Assembly (NCBI GenBank): GCA_001898385.1
Contig: MKTT01000079.1
Coordinates: 41,909 to 105,908, forward strand
Direction: 5' to 3'
Length of the DNA: 64,000 nt
From: Planctomycetales bacterium 71-10
GTDB lineage: Bacteria; Planctomycetota; Planctomycetia; Isosphaerales; Isosphaeraceae
Below, piece by piece: positions 35,601 to 44,301 of this stretch (positions are counted from its first letter, which is position 1; every line of letters starts with the position of its first letter). The position numbers and the translations under genes are program-made. Under the pieces are notes generated by a model. The model searched no databases and had not been told where the DNA came from. It saw nothing but the letters and a program-made list of their open reading frames with translations.

Positions 35601-37043
35601 TCACTCCTCCCGCCTCCTCGCTTTGTAAGGGAGCGCGATCTGGACCGAGGGGAGGGACTGCCGCAGCATCTCCGCACCATCCTCGCCCGCCTTCGTTCCC
35701 GAGAGGTTGAGATAGCGCAAGGACGCGAGGCCGACGAGGCCCGCGAGGCCGGCGTCCCCGACCTCGGTCGCGGCCAGGTCTAGCTCCGCGAGCGCCGTCG
35801 CGCCGGCGAGGTTGGGGAGGCCGGCGTCGGTCACGCGGGTCGCCTTCAGTTTCAAGTGGGTCAGGGTGCGGAGCTTCGCCAGGTGGGCGAGGCCCGCGTC
35901 GCCCACGGCGGTCCTGTTGAGCGACAGGTAGATCAAGGGCGGCGGCGTTGTGCCCGACGTCAGGCCGGCGAGGCCCGCGTCGCCGACGCGTGTGTCGTCC
36001 AGGGCGAGTTCCTGCAACGAGCCGAGATCCTTCAGCGCGGCCAGGCCGACGTCGCCGACGCGGGTCCTGACCAGCCGGAGTGTCGTCAGGTTCTTCAGGC
36101 CCGCGAGGTCCGCGACGCCGTCGTCGACCGCGGTCCAGGATAGGTCCAGGGTGGCGAGGCCGGCCAGGCGGCCGAGATGTTTCATCCCCGCCCCCGTGAC
36201 GCAGGTGGTGGCGAGGTTCAAGTCCGACAGCCGCACCAATCCGGCCAGTTGGGCCAGTCCTACGTCGCCGACCGCCGTGGCTTCCAGGTCGAGCTCGATC
36301 AGGTTCGTCAGGCCGGCGAGCCCGGCCATGCCGGCGTCGTCCGCCGAGGAGGCTTCGAGGGTGAGCGAGGTCAGGCCGGTTAGTCCCTTGAGGCCCGCCC
36401 CCGTCACTTGCGTCCGCGAGGCGTAAAGGGTATGGAGGCTTGTCCAGCCGGATAGAGCCTTCAGGCCGGCGTCGCCGACGGCCGTGTCATCAATGTAGAG
36501 GATCTGCACCCCCTTCAACGCGGCCAGGCCAGCCAGCCCCGCGTCGTCGACGTCGGAACGGATCAGAGCGAGCGACTGCAACCCGTCCAGGCTCGCTAGG
36601 GCGCCGAGGCTCGACGGATCGAAGCGGCACCCCGTCAGGCTGAGGCTTTCGAGCCCATCCAGGGCGCCGAGGGCCTCGATCGCCTCCTCCGCCACCTCCG
36701 CCCCGCCGACGTCCAGGTCTCGCAAGCCTCCGGCGGCGGCCAGGGCCCGGATCGGCTCGGCTCCGAGCTCGACGCCGTTCTGGAACGTGACCTTGTCGAT
36801 GCGTTCGAACCAGCCGGGGCCGAGGGAGCGTCGGACGCGCTCCGGCACCCATTCGTCCAGGGGGGTCGGCACGGTCAAGACGACGCCGCCGTGACGTCGG
36901 ACGACCTCGATCGCCCGACGCCGGCCGGCGGCCCCGTTGGCCAGCAGGCCGAGCGCGACGGCCATTAGGGCCGTCGCGATCAGGAGCCAACGGACGCGGA
37001 GGGTGAACCGCCGCCTTGGGACCTTGGGGGCCGCGTCGGTCAT
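35601..37043 (-). CDS. Membrane-anchored leucine-rich repeat protein
   Basis: 480 residues. A single hydrophobic segment at ~residues 18-40 (LLIATALMAVALGLLANGAAG) anchors the protein, followed by a short extracytoplasmic spacer and at least 13 LRR units of ~24 residues (DDAGLAGLAALKGVQILYIDDTAV and similar) that resemble the RNI/cysteine-containing type, with the repeated T-x-V-x-D-A-G-L pattern. LRR domains bind proteins; no enzymatic part is present. It starts 28 bp downstream of the stop of the 1053-residue membrane protein on the same strand, so both are probably one transcript. Start ATG at 37043. Confidence 0.85.
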   Translation of the reverse strand: MTDAAPKVPRRRFTLRVRWLLIATALMAVALGLLANGAAGRRRAIEVVRRHGGVVLTVPTPLDEWVPERVRRSLGPGWFERIDKVTFQNGVELGAEPIRALAAAGGLRDLDVGGAEVAEEAIEALGALDGLESLSLTGCRFDPSSLGALASLDGLQSLALIRSDVDDAGLAGLAALKGVQILYIDDTAVGDAGLKALSGWTSLHTLYASRTQVTGAGLKGLTGLTSLTLEASSADDAGMAGLAGLTNLIELDLEATAVGDVGLAQLAGLVRLSDLNLATTCVTGAGMKHLGRLAGLATLDLSWTAVDDGVADLAGLKNLTTLRLVRTRVGDVGLAALKDLGSLQELALDDTRVGDAGLAGLTSGTTPPPLIYLSLNRTAVGDAGLAHLAKLRTLTHLKLKATRVTDAGLPNLAGATALAELDLAATEVGDAGLAGLVGLASLRYLNLSGTKAGEDGAEMLRQSLPSVQIALPYKARRREE

Positions 37044-37071
37044 CCTCGCCTCCGGTTGCGGGTCGTCGCGA

Positions 37072-40000
37072 TCAGGGCTTCTTCTCGCCCTCGGCCGGCT
37101 TCGGCTCCTCGGCCGGGGCCGGCGGCGGCTCGGGCTTGAAGGACGCGGGCGGGGCGGCCTCGGCGGGCTTCTCCGGGGGGACGGGCTTGCCGAGCTTTTC
37201 GAGGTAGTAGGCGATGAGCGGGTGCAGGGCCAGGTCGGGGACCAGCGTCAGCGCCTTCGTGAAGGCGTCGGCCGCCTTCTCGGGGTCGCCCGATTCGAGG
37301 AGGCACTGGCCCAGGTCGAAGCTCCAGCTCGCCTCCCGGGAGAGCATGCCGGGTACGGTCGCCCCGTCGTTGGCCGCGGAGATCAGGTCGCCCTGCTTCA
37401 TGCGGCCGGCGACGTCGAGGGCCTTGGACGTCCGGTCGTAGGCCAGGCGGGGGAGGGCCTGGTTCTGCCAGAGCATCACGGCGTAGGAGTAGTTCCCCAT
37501 CAGCTTGTAGACCAGGCCCTGGCGGAACGCGGCGGTCGCCGGGTCGCCCAGGCTGGGATCGGTCGCGCCGGTGGGGGCGATGACCTCCAGGGCCCGCTCC
37601 GGCTGGCCGGTGCTGCAATAGAGGTCCAGGAGCTGCGGCTTCACCAGCGTCGGGCTGAGGTTGCTGCGGTGGGCGTCCTCGAACTCGGTGATCGCCAGCC
37701 CGGCCGCCCCTTGGGCCAGCGCGAATTGGCCCAGCTCGACCGGCCCGGCCTGGCGCTCGATGCGCAGGTCGCTGGCGGCCTTCTCGACCTGCGACACCTG
37801 CTCGTCGAGCTGCTGGAGCTGCGTCTGGTACTGGAGGCGGGCCTCCGCGGCCATGTCGCCCGGCTTCGCCAGGTCGAGCGCCGCGCGGAGCTGGTCGCGG
37901 GCGAGGTCGACGAAGCCGAGCTGGCCGAACAGCTCGAACAGCTCGAACCGCAGCGAGATCAGCTCGCGGCGATCCTCGACGGTGCGCGGCGGCGGTGTGG
38001 TCTGGATCGCGTAGTTCAGCGCCGTGACGATCTGCTTGAGGCGTTCGGCCATGAGCGGCCCGCCGGGCCGGATGGCGGCGATCCGGTCGCGGTTCTCGGG
38101 GGTCAGCTCCACCTTGGAGATGAGGGCCGCCTCCTGCTGGGCCAGGGCGCGGTAGGCCAGGGCCAGCACGCGGTAGGCGTCCGTGTCGTCCGGGTTCTCG
38201 GCCAGGGCCGAGCGGGCGTCACGGATGGCGAGCAGGCAGCGGGCCGGGTCGGGCGGGGCGGGCGTGCCGTCCGGGCCGACGCCGCCGGTCAGCCAGCGGC
38301 GGGCGGCGTTGATCGCCGACCGCGGCGGCGTCAGGGCGCGGGACTGCGAGAAGTCGTCGAGCAGGCCGACGGGCGTCGGCGGCCGGTCGGCCGCGGGGAA
38401 GGTGGCGGCGACCTTGTAGGCCCGCTGGTCGGGGTCGAGCCGGTTCGAGCGGAACATTGTCAGGTCGGGATCGGGCGCGTCGGAGCGGCCGAACATCACG
38501 ACCTTGCCGTCGTCGTAGAACGGGAGCCAGTTCGGGCTCTGGAACAGCCGGCGGTAGGTGTTGCGGGCCGACTCCGCGTCGATCATGACCGCGGAGATCT
38601 TGTACCGGTCGAACACCTCGCGCCAGGCCGACGGGTCGTCGTCGCGGAGGCCGTCCAGGAGCCGCCGGTGCTGCCCGAGCAGGGCGTCCGGGAAGAGGTG
38701 GGAGCGGGAGTCGATGAAGGTCTTGCGGCCGGGCCCGGCGCGCCAGACGATCGCGTCGCCCTGGCCGGCGGTCCAGTTGAAGACGTTCCCCTTCAGGTCC
38801 TCGCGGGAGGCGAGGAAGTCGGCCGCCTTGAAGGCGAAGTCGTCGCGGTCGAAGCCGAAGCCGAAGCGGGCCTCGCCGCGGGCCTTGCCGTAGCCGGTGA
38901 TCGCCAGGGCCGCGCACGAGAAGCAGGCGGCGAGCGTCGCCAGCCGGCCGCCCGTCGAGAAGGCCGTCCAGTTCGTCCCCGTCCGCCCCGCGACGCCGAA
39001 CTTGCGCTGATACCACTCCTGCCCGTTGAGCGTCGCCACGGCCGCCAGGATCGCGGCGAACTCGGCGCTGTAGCGAATGTAGACGCCCCAGGCGAGCGCC
39101 GCGAACGCGAACGGCAGGAACCGCGACCAGCGGAACCCGGCCTTGTTCAGGACGAACGTCGCCGCGCCGACCGTCACTGTGGCGACGTAGAAGAGGAGCA
39201 GCCAGGTGGCCAGGTCGCCGTAGAGGGAGCGGAGCGTCTTCCCGAAGTAGGAAAGCTCGTTCATCGTCGTCGGGGCCTCGCCGCCGACGAAGAAGCTGGT
39301 GATCGGCTCCAGGGCGGCCGGGTAGATCCGGACGTGCGAGGGGTTCGCCAGCACGGCCAGGCCGCAGGCCAGGAGCACCCCCCCGGCCAGCCCGGCCGAG
39401 ACCGGCGGGCGGGCCTCCTCGCCCGGCGCGACGGCCGCGGCCTTGCGGCCGTCCAGCAGCTTGCCGATCGCGGCGGCGGCCAGGACGAACAGCCCGAACA
39501 GGAACGACTCGTCGACGTTGGCCCAGAGCAGGAACAGCGGCACCAGCGCGTACAGCGCGCCGGGACGATCCTGGCCGAGCCCGCGGAACAGCAGAAGCGC
39601 CTCGATCGCGAGGAGGAGGACGCCCCAGGTGGAGGGGTCGACGATCGCCGGCTGCGCGACGCCCCCCAGCATCAGCCCGGCGGGCCCGACCACCGCCCCG
39701 AACGCCAGCGCGGTGCAGAGGGCCGCCCACCAGAGCCCCGGTCCCTTGTGGCGGATCCGGATGAGAACGAAGGCCGTCGCCAGGCGGATCAGCGCCGTCA
39801 GCGCCACCAGCGTCCCGACCGCGACCTGCTCGGCCGACGCCCGATTCGCCGTCGGGTCGTCCGGGGCGACGGGGACCAGCCCGTAGGCCAGGTCGTACAG
39901 CCCGGCCGAGGCCGCCTGGTACAGCCAGGGGACGTTCACCCAGGTCTTCCCCTCCTCGGTGTACGAGAACGAATCGGCCAGCAGCGGCGACTTCTGCGCG

Positions 40001-40233
40001 ACAATCTCCCGGCCCATCCTCAGGTGCGACCAGAGCGACGGGTGGTTCGTCCGGACGGCCGACGTCATGAAGACCAGCAGCAGCGCCGCGCCCAGGACGT
40101 AGAGGTCGTAGTAGGCGTTCCACATCGTGGCCCGCTCGGGCGTCCAGGGCTCGGGCTCGGGCGCCTCGACGGCGGTAAGGGCGTCGTCCTGGGGCGTGTC
40201 GGATGCGGGAGGGGACGGGTCGGGTCGTGTCAT
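37072..40233 (-). CDS. Multi-pass membrane protein with C-terminal TPR region
   Basis: 1053 residues from the ATG at 40233 (the longer frame adds a basic leader without support). After an acidic N terminus the protein has many membrane helices to about residue 400. Near residue 70 is a motif (DSFSYTEEGKTWVNVPWLYQ) that recurs in uncharacterised GT-C-like bacterial membrane proteins. The middle is soluble and the C-terminal ~400 residues are helical, TPR-like (for example RAALDLAKPGD, LKQIVTALNYAIQ), ending in a Pro/Ala/Glu-rich tail. A lipid-linked sugar transferase is possible but no catalytic residues can be assigned. A promoter candidate lies at 40325-40354, and the LRR gene follows. Confidence 0.78.
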   Translation of the reverse strand: MTRPDPSPPASDTPQDDALTAVEAPEPEPWTPERATMWNAYYDLYVLGAALLLVFMTSAVRTNHPSLWSHLRMGREIVAQKSPLLADSFSYTEEGKTWVNVPWLYQAASAGLYDLAYGLVPVAPDDPTANRASAEQVAVGTLVALTALIRLATAFVLIRIRHKGPGLWWAALCTALAFGAVVGPAGLMLGGVAQPAIVDPSTWGVLLLAIEALLLFRGLGQDRPGALYALVPLFLLWANVDESFLFGLFVLAAAAIGKLLDGRKAAAVAPGEEARPPVSAGLAGGVLLACGLAVLANPSHVRIYPAALEPITSFFVGGEAPTTMNELSYFGKTLRSLYGDLATWLLLFYVATVTVGAATFVLNKAGFRWSRFLPFAFAALAWGVYIRYSAEFAAILAAVATLNGQEWYQRKFGVAGRTGTNWTAFSTGGRLATLAACFSCAALAITGYGKARGEARFGFGFDRDDFAFKAADFLASREDLKGNVFNWTAGQGDAIVWRAGPGRKTFIDSRSHLFPDALLGQHRRLLDGLRDDDPSAWREVFDRYKISAVMIDAESARNTYRRLFQSPNWLPFYDDGKVVMFGRSDAPDPDLTMFRSNRLDPDQRAYKVAATFPAADRPPTPVGLLDDFSQSRALTPPRSAINAARRWLTGGVGPDGTPAPPDPARCLLAIRDARSALAENPDDTDAYRVLALAYRALAQQEAALISKVELTPENRDRIAAIRPGGPLMAERLKQIVTALNYAIQTTPPPRTVEDRRELISLRFELFELFGQLGFVDLARDQLRAALDLAKPGDMAAEARLQYQTQLQQLDEQVSQVEKAASDLRIERQAGPVELGQFALAQGAAGLAITEFEDAHRSNLSPTLVKPQLLDLYCSTGQPERALEVIAPTGATDPSLGDPATAAFRQGLVYKLMGNYSYAVMLWQNQALPRLAYDRTSKALDVAGRMKQGDLISAANDGATVPGMLSREASWSFDLGQCLLESGDPEKAADAFTKALTLVPDLALHPLIAYYLEKLGKPVPPEKPAEAAPPASFKPEPPPAPAEEPKPAEGEKKP

Positions 40234-40324
40234 GAGACTCAGCCGCAAGGGATCTGAATGATGGCGAATTCGAGCCGAGGCCGCGGGATGACGGCGCGCA
40301 CCCCGGTCGACGAGGGGCGATTTC

Positions 40325-40354
40325 ATGCTAGAACTCGCCGCGGAGGGCGGTCAA
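40325..40354 (-). promoter_or_regulatory. Candidate promoter of the 1053-residue membrane protein operon
   Basis: Minus strand TTGACC (40354-40349), 18-bp spacer, TAGCAT (40330-40325), about 85 nt upstream of the ATG at 40233. Only 22 bp separate it from the divergent glycosyltransferase promoter. Confidence 0.5.
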
Positions 40355-40376
40355 GGGGGGTGGGCTGCGGCGGTCG

Positions 40377-40404
40377 TTGACTTCGACCCCGCCCGACCTA
40401 AAAT
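40377..40404 (+). promoter_or_regulatory. Candidate promoter of the glycosyltransferase operon
   Basis: TTGACT (40377-40382), 16-bp spacer, TAAAAT (40399-40404), one of the best consensus matches in the window, about 78 nt before the ATG at 40490. Confidence 0.55.
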
Positions 40405-40489
40405 GCGTAGGTTCCGAACGGCGGCCGGCTTGGATTCCCTCGCTCCCAGGCTCCTCGCGCCCCACCTACCTCGTCGGGAAACCTCGCCG

Positions 40490-41209
40490 ATGAAGCTCCT
40501 CACCGCGATCCCCGTCCATAACGAGGAAAAGTACCTGGAGGACGTGCTCCGCCAGGTGCTGCGACACGCCGACGACGTCCTGGTGGTGGACGACGGCTCC
40601 AAGGACCGCACGCCGGAGCTTCTCCAGGGCTTCCCCGACGTCCGCGTGATCCGCCACGCGACCAACCTCGGCTACGGCGCCGGCCTCCGCACGGCGTTCG
40701 CCGCGGCGCTGGAGGGGGGCTACGACGGCCTGGTCACGCTCGACTGCGACGGCCAGCACGAGCCGGCCCTGATCCCGGAGATCGCCGGCGGCCTGTCCGG
40801 CGCCGACATCGTCTCCGGCAGCCGCTACCTCCAGGTCTTCGACCCCTCGCAGCGGCCGCCCGAAGAACGACGGAAGATCAACGTCGAGGTCACGCGCTGG
40901 CTCAACGAGTGCCTGGGCCTGAACCTGACCGACGCCTTCTGCGGATTCAAGGCGTACAACCGCCGGGCCCTGGAGTGCTTCGAGGTGACCGACCTGGGCT
41001 ACGCCATGCCGCTCCAGGTCTGGGTCCAGGCCGTGCAGCACGGGCTGAAGATCGTCGAGGCCCCGGTACCGCTGATTTACCTGGACGAGTCGCGGGCCTT
41101 CGGCGGCTCGCTGGACGACTCGACGTACCGGCTGAACCACTACCGCAAGGTCTTCGCCGACGCCCTGGAGCGAGCGGGCCTGGAAGTGGCCGGAGGCTGT
41201 CGCGGATGA
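40490..41209 (+). CDS. Family 2 glycosyltransferase (dolichol-phosphate mannosyltransferase-like)
   Basis: 239 residues from ATG 40490. It has the GT-A fold pattern: AIPVHNEEKYLEDVL at the start, VVDDGSKDRT (first acidic motif), LDCDGQHEP (the metal-binding D-x-D-like motif, about residue 85-90), DIVSGSR, and the CGFKAYNRRAL segment before the acceptor region. No membrane helix is visible, so it would act at the cytoplasmic face. The closest known pattern is polyprenyl/dolichol-phosphate sugar transferase, but the sugar and acceptor are unknown. Its stop overlaps the next ATG (ATGA), which strongly couples it to the BshC-like protein. Confidence 0.9.
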   Translation: MKLLTAIPVHNEEKYLEDVLRQVLRHADDVLVVDDGSKDRTPELLQGFPDVRVIRHATNLGYGAGLRTAFAAALEGGYDGLVTLDCDGQHEPALIPEIAGGLSGADIVSGSRYLQVFDPSQRPPEERRKINVEVTRWLNECLGLNLTDAFCGFKAYNRRALECFEVTDLGYAMPLQVWVQAVQHGLKIVEAPVPLIYLDESRAFGGSLDDSTYRLNHYRKVFADALERAGLEVAGGCRG

Positions 41210-42831
41210 AGCCGACGCGCCTGCGGGCTCCCTCCAACGACGGCGGCCTGCTGGCGTCGCCCCCGCTCGACGAGGCCGACGCGCTCGTCGACGCGAACAT
41301 CCGGCGGTCCGCGTCCTGGGAGCACGACTTCCAGGGCCGGCCCGCCTCGTGGCTCCGCGGCCAGGTGCGCCGGCAGGCCGTGGCCGAGGCCGTCGCCTAC
41401 CTGCGCGAGATCGGCGTCGAGCCGCCGGCCGTGGCCGAGGGGGGGCCGGACGGGCTGGTCGTCACGGGCCACCAGCCGGAGATGTTCCACCCGGGCGTCT
41501 GGGTCAAGAACTTCGCCGCCGCCGGGATCGCCGGCCGCCGCGGGGCCCCGGCGCTCAACCTCGTCGTCGACGACGACATCCCCAAGGCGGCCTCGATCCG
41601 CGTCCCCTCCCTCGACGGCGGCCGGCTCGTCGTGCGCCGGGTCGAGTTCGACCGCTGGGAGGGGGAGGCCCCCTACGAGGACCTCCCCGTCCGCGACGAG
41701 GGCTTCTTCGCCTCGTTCGACGCCCGCGTCCGCGAGGAGTTGGGGGGCCTGGTCGCCGACCCGATCGTCGACGCCTACTGGCCCGAAATCGGACGCTTCC
41801 GCGACGGCGGGGCCCCGCTGGGCTACCGGCTGGCCGCGGCCCGGCGTCGCCTGGAGGGCTCCTGGGGCGTCGCCAACCTGGAGGTCCCCTTCAGCCGCCT
41901 CTGCCAGACCGAGGGCTTCGCCTGGTTCGCCAGCCACCTGCTGGCCCACCTGGCCCGGTTCCAGTCCGTCCACAACCAGGCGCTCCGCGAGTATCGGGCC
42001 CTGTACGGCATCCGGAGCAAGAACCACCCGGTCTCGGCGTTGAAGTCCGAGGGGGACTGGCGCGAAGCCCCGTTCTGGGCCTGGCGGTCGTCCACGCCGC
42101 GGCGTCGCCCGCTGATGGTGCGCCAGGACGCGCGGACGATGCTCCTGCGGATCTCCGGCGAGCCCGACCCGTTCCTCGAATTGCCCCTCGCCCCCGACCG
42201 CGAGGGCTGTTGCGCCGTCGAGCGCCTGCTGGAACTCCCCGCGATGGGCGTCCGGCTCCGGACCCGGGCGCTGACGACCACCATGTTCAGCCGGTATCTC
42301 CTCAGCGACCTGTTCATCCACGGCATCGGCGGGGCCAAGTATGACGAGCTGGGTGACGCGGTCTCGCGGCGGTTCTTCGACGCCGAGCCCCCCGGCTTCC
42401 TCACGCTCTCGCTGACGTCCTGGCTGGGGCTCCCGGAGGCGTCGGCCTCGCCCGAGGCCCTCGCGGCGGTCGGCCGGGAGATCCGGAGCCTGGAGTACAA
42501 CCCCGACCGCCATCTCGATCCCGACTTGACTTCCGAGCAGGCCCGGCTGATCGCGGAGAAGCGGGCCCTGGCCGCCGCCGATCCGGCCGGACACCGCGAG
42601 CGTCGCGAACGCTTCCGGCGCTTCCGGGCGATCAATGAGGCGTTGCATCCGCTCGTGGAGTCTCGCCTGGAGGCGGCCGGGGAGGAGCGGGACCGCCTGG
42701 CGGCGGCGCTGGACGTGAATCGGCTGGCGCGCAACCGGGAATACTCCATGGTGTTGCATTCGCAAGAGCGGCTGCGGCGGGTCCTCCTGTCGTATGCCGA
42801 GGGGGCCGTGACGGCGAAGGCCGCCCCCTGA
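41206..42831 (+). CDS. BshC-like protein (putative cysteine-adding enzyme fold)
   Basis: 541 residues, the usual length of bacillithiol synthase BshC. Two parts fit BshC by eye: an N-terminal Rossmann-like segment (VVTGHQPEMFHPGVW, then LNLVVDDD) aligning with BshC's VTGQQAG..TGPLY and FWIAGEDHD, and a later segment (RYLLSDLFIHGIGGAKYDEL) aligning with BshC's YLLP..A.VGGPGEIAYW, followed by a helical C terminus. The similarity is remote, and this inference is mine. BshC joins cysteine to GlcN-malate to make bacillithiol. Neither BshA nor BshB is in the window; instead a GT2 precedes it with a 4-base overlap and a GNAT enzyme follows 173 bp later. The ATG follows GGAGG at 41192. Confidence 0.6.
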   Translation: MKPTRLRAPSNDGGLLASPPLDEADALVDANIRRSASWEHDFQGRPASWLRGQVRRQAVAEAVAYLREIGVEPPAVAEGGPDGLVVTGHQPEMFHPGVWVKNFAAAGIAGRRGAPALNLVVDDDIPKAASIRVPSLDGGRLVVRRVEFDRWEGEAPYEDLPVRDEGFFASFDARVREELGGLVADPIVDAYWPEIGRFRDGGAPLGYRLAAARRRLEGSWGVANLEVPFSRLCQTEGFAWFASHLLAHLARFQSVHNQALREYRALYGIRSKNHPVSALKSEGDWREAPFWAWRSSTPRRRPLMVRQDARTMLLRISGEPDPFLELPLAPDREGCCAVERLLELPAMGVRLRTRALTTTMFSRYLLSDLFIHGIGGAKYDELGDAVSRRFFDAEPPGFLTLSLTSWLGLPEASASPEALAAVGREIRSLEYNPDRHLDPDLTSEQARLIAEKRALAAADPAGHRERRERFRRFRAINEALHPLVESRLEAAGEERDRLAAALDVNRLARNREYSMVLHSQERLRRVLLSYAEGAVTAKAAP

Positions 42832-42840
42832 GCCGTCCTA

Positions 42841-42900
42841 TTCGGGAATGCCGGCCCGAAAATGCGGCGGGCGTGGTCGGTTTTTCGGGCCGACCCTTTT
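42841..42900 (+). terminator. Candidate terminator after the BshC-like gene
   Basis: Two hairpins in tandem: ttcggg/cccgaa (42841-42860) and ggtcgg/ccgacc (42875-42895), the latter followed by cctttt. The T run is short, so termination may be partial and read-through into the acetyltransferase gene is possible. Confidence 0.45.
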
Positions 42901-43004
42901 CCTACGCCGTACAATGGTATGGCCGAGTCGTCCCGTCGCATGCGGCGGCGCGTCCGGCGATTCGGCCCTGACACCCCTCGCCGTTCGGCGGCTCGTCCGG
43001 AAAG

Positions 43005-44285
43005 ATGGTCGACCCGATGAAAGCCTCCACCCAGGAGACGCGGCTCCCATTCCGACGAGGATCGGTCGAATACAGCCTGGGGACCGAGGCCGATCACGAG
43101 GCGGTCTACCAGACGCTCCTGCACGTCTTCCACGGGCCCGATCGCGAGACGTTCCTGGGGGCCCTGAGCGACCCGGCGTACAAGCCCGACCAGAGGCTGC
43201 TGGTCAAGGTCGACGGCCGCGTCGCCAGCCACGTCCACCTGACTGAGCGCGAGATCCGCTACGGCGGCGTCGTGATCCCGATGAACGGCGTCGTCTGGAC
43301 CGGCACCCTGCCCGAATATCGCGGGCTCGGCTTCGCGCAGAACCTGATGCGGCTGGCCGACGAGCGCGCCCGCGCCACCGGGGCGGTGATCCAGGCCCTG
43401 ACGACCGGCATGCCGCAATTCTACCGGTCGTTGGGCTGGGGCGTCTGCGGCCGGCAGACGTTCGCCCAGACGCTGAGCCGCAACCTCCCGCAGGCGGTCG
43501 ACGGCGTGGTCGAGGGGAAGGGGGGGGGCTGGCACGTCCGGCCCTGGCGCCAGGTTGAGTTGGGCGACCTGATGGACCTCTACGACGCCCAGTTCCGCAC
43601 CACGACCGGCACCGTCGCCCGCTCCGAGGAATACTGGCGTTGGCTGATCGGCCGTCGCTACGCCCACGTCATCTGGGTCGCCTGCCAGGGCGAGGCCGTC
43701 CGGGGCTACGCGTTCGTGAAGGACCACCGCATCCTGGAGATCGCCACCGACCCGGCGCACCCCCAGGCCCTCCGCGCCCTCCTGGGCCGCGTCCGGGCCG
43801 AGGCCCTCGAACGGGCGTACCCGGAGGTCACCCTCAGCGCCCCGCTGGGCCACCCGGCCCTCGACGCCTGCCGCGCCGGGGCGGGTCGGGTCTTCGACCA
43901 GGACGCGGTCGACGGCTCGGTCTCGATGTATCACGTCCCGGACGTCGGCCGCTTCCTCAAGGCCATCCTCCCCGAACTGGGCCGTCGCGCCCAGGAGGCC
44001 GGCGGGGGGGGGCCGCTTGAGTTGGGGCTCACGGTCGACGAGCATCGCTGGATGATCCACGCCGAGGGGAAGGACTCCCGCGTGGAGCCCGACAAGCTCA
44101 GCCGTCGCCACCTCTCGCTGACCTCCGCCACGTTCGTCCGGCTCGCGATGGGGCACGTCGGCGTGGACGAGGCGGCGTGCGAGGACGGCTTCTCCGCCTC
44201 CACGGCCACGGCCCTCGACGCCGCCCGCATCCTCTTCCCCGTCCAGCCCGTCTGGCGCAGCCCGCTCGACTCCGCCACCGCCTGA
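43005..44285 (+). CDS. GNAT-family N-acetyltransferase (Eis-like)
   Basis: 426 residues (ATG 43005; the ATG at 43017 is an equally plausible start). The acetyl-CoA-binding motif is in the N-terminal half: VWTGTLPEYRGLGFAQNLM, with the R/Q-x-x-G-x-G/A signature (YRGLGFAQ) near residue 105, and then FYRSLGWGVCG. A second, less conserved GNAT-like half follows, as in Eis-type enzymes, and the C terminus resembles a sterol-carrier-like domain (EHRWMIHAEG..SRVEPDKLSRRHLSLTSATF). It acetylates an amine; the substrate is unknown. It follows the GT2/BshC-like pair on the same strand, 173 bp downstream and past a weak terminator candidate. Confidence 0.85.
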   Translation: MVDPMKASTQETRLPFRRGSVEYSLGTEADHEAVYQTLLHVFHGPDRETFLGALSDPAYKPDQRLLVKVDGRVASHVHLTEREIRYGGVVIPMNGVVWTGTLPEYRGLGFAQNLMRLADERARATGAVIQALTTGMPQFYRSLGWGVCGRQTFAQTLSRNLPQAVDGVVEGKGGGWHVRPWRQVELGDLMDLYDAQFRTTTGTVARSEEYWRWLIGRRYAHVIWVACQGEAVRGYAFVKDHRILEIATDPAHPQALRALLGRVRAEALERAYPEVTLSAPLGHPALDACRAGAGRVFDQDAVDGSVSMYHVPDVGRFLKAILPELGRRAQEAGGGGPLELGLTVDEHRWMIHAEGKDSRVEPDKLSRRHLSLTSATFVRLAMGHVGVDEAACEDGFSASTATALDAARILFPVQPVWRSPLDSATA

Positions 44286-44301
44286 GCCCGGCCCGCCCCG
44301 A

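Noticed and set aside
41140..42765. 541-codon minus-strand frame opposite the BshC-like gene
   Set aside because: Antisense of a gene with good RBS and family features; its product is low-complexity Arg/Gly/Ala/Glu-rich and no family pattern is visible.
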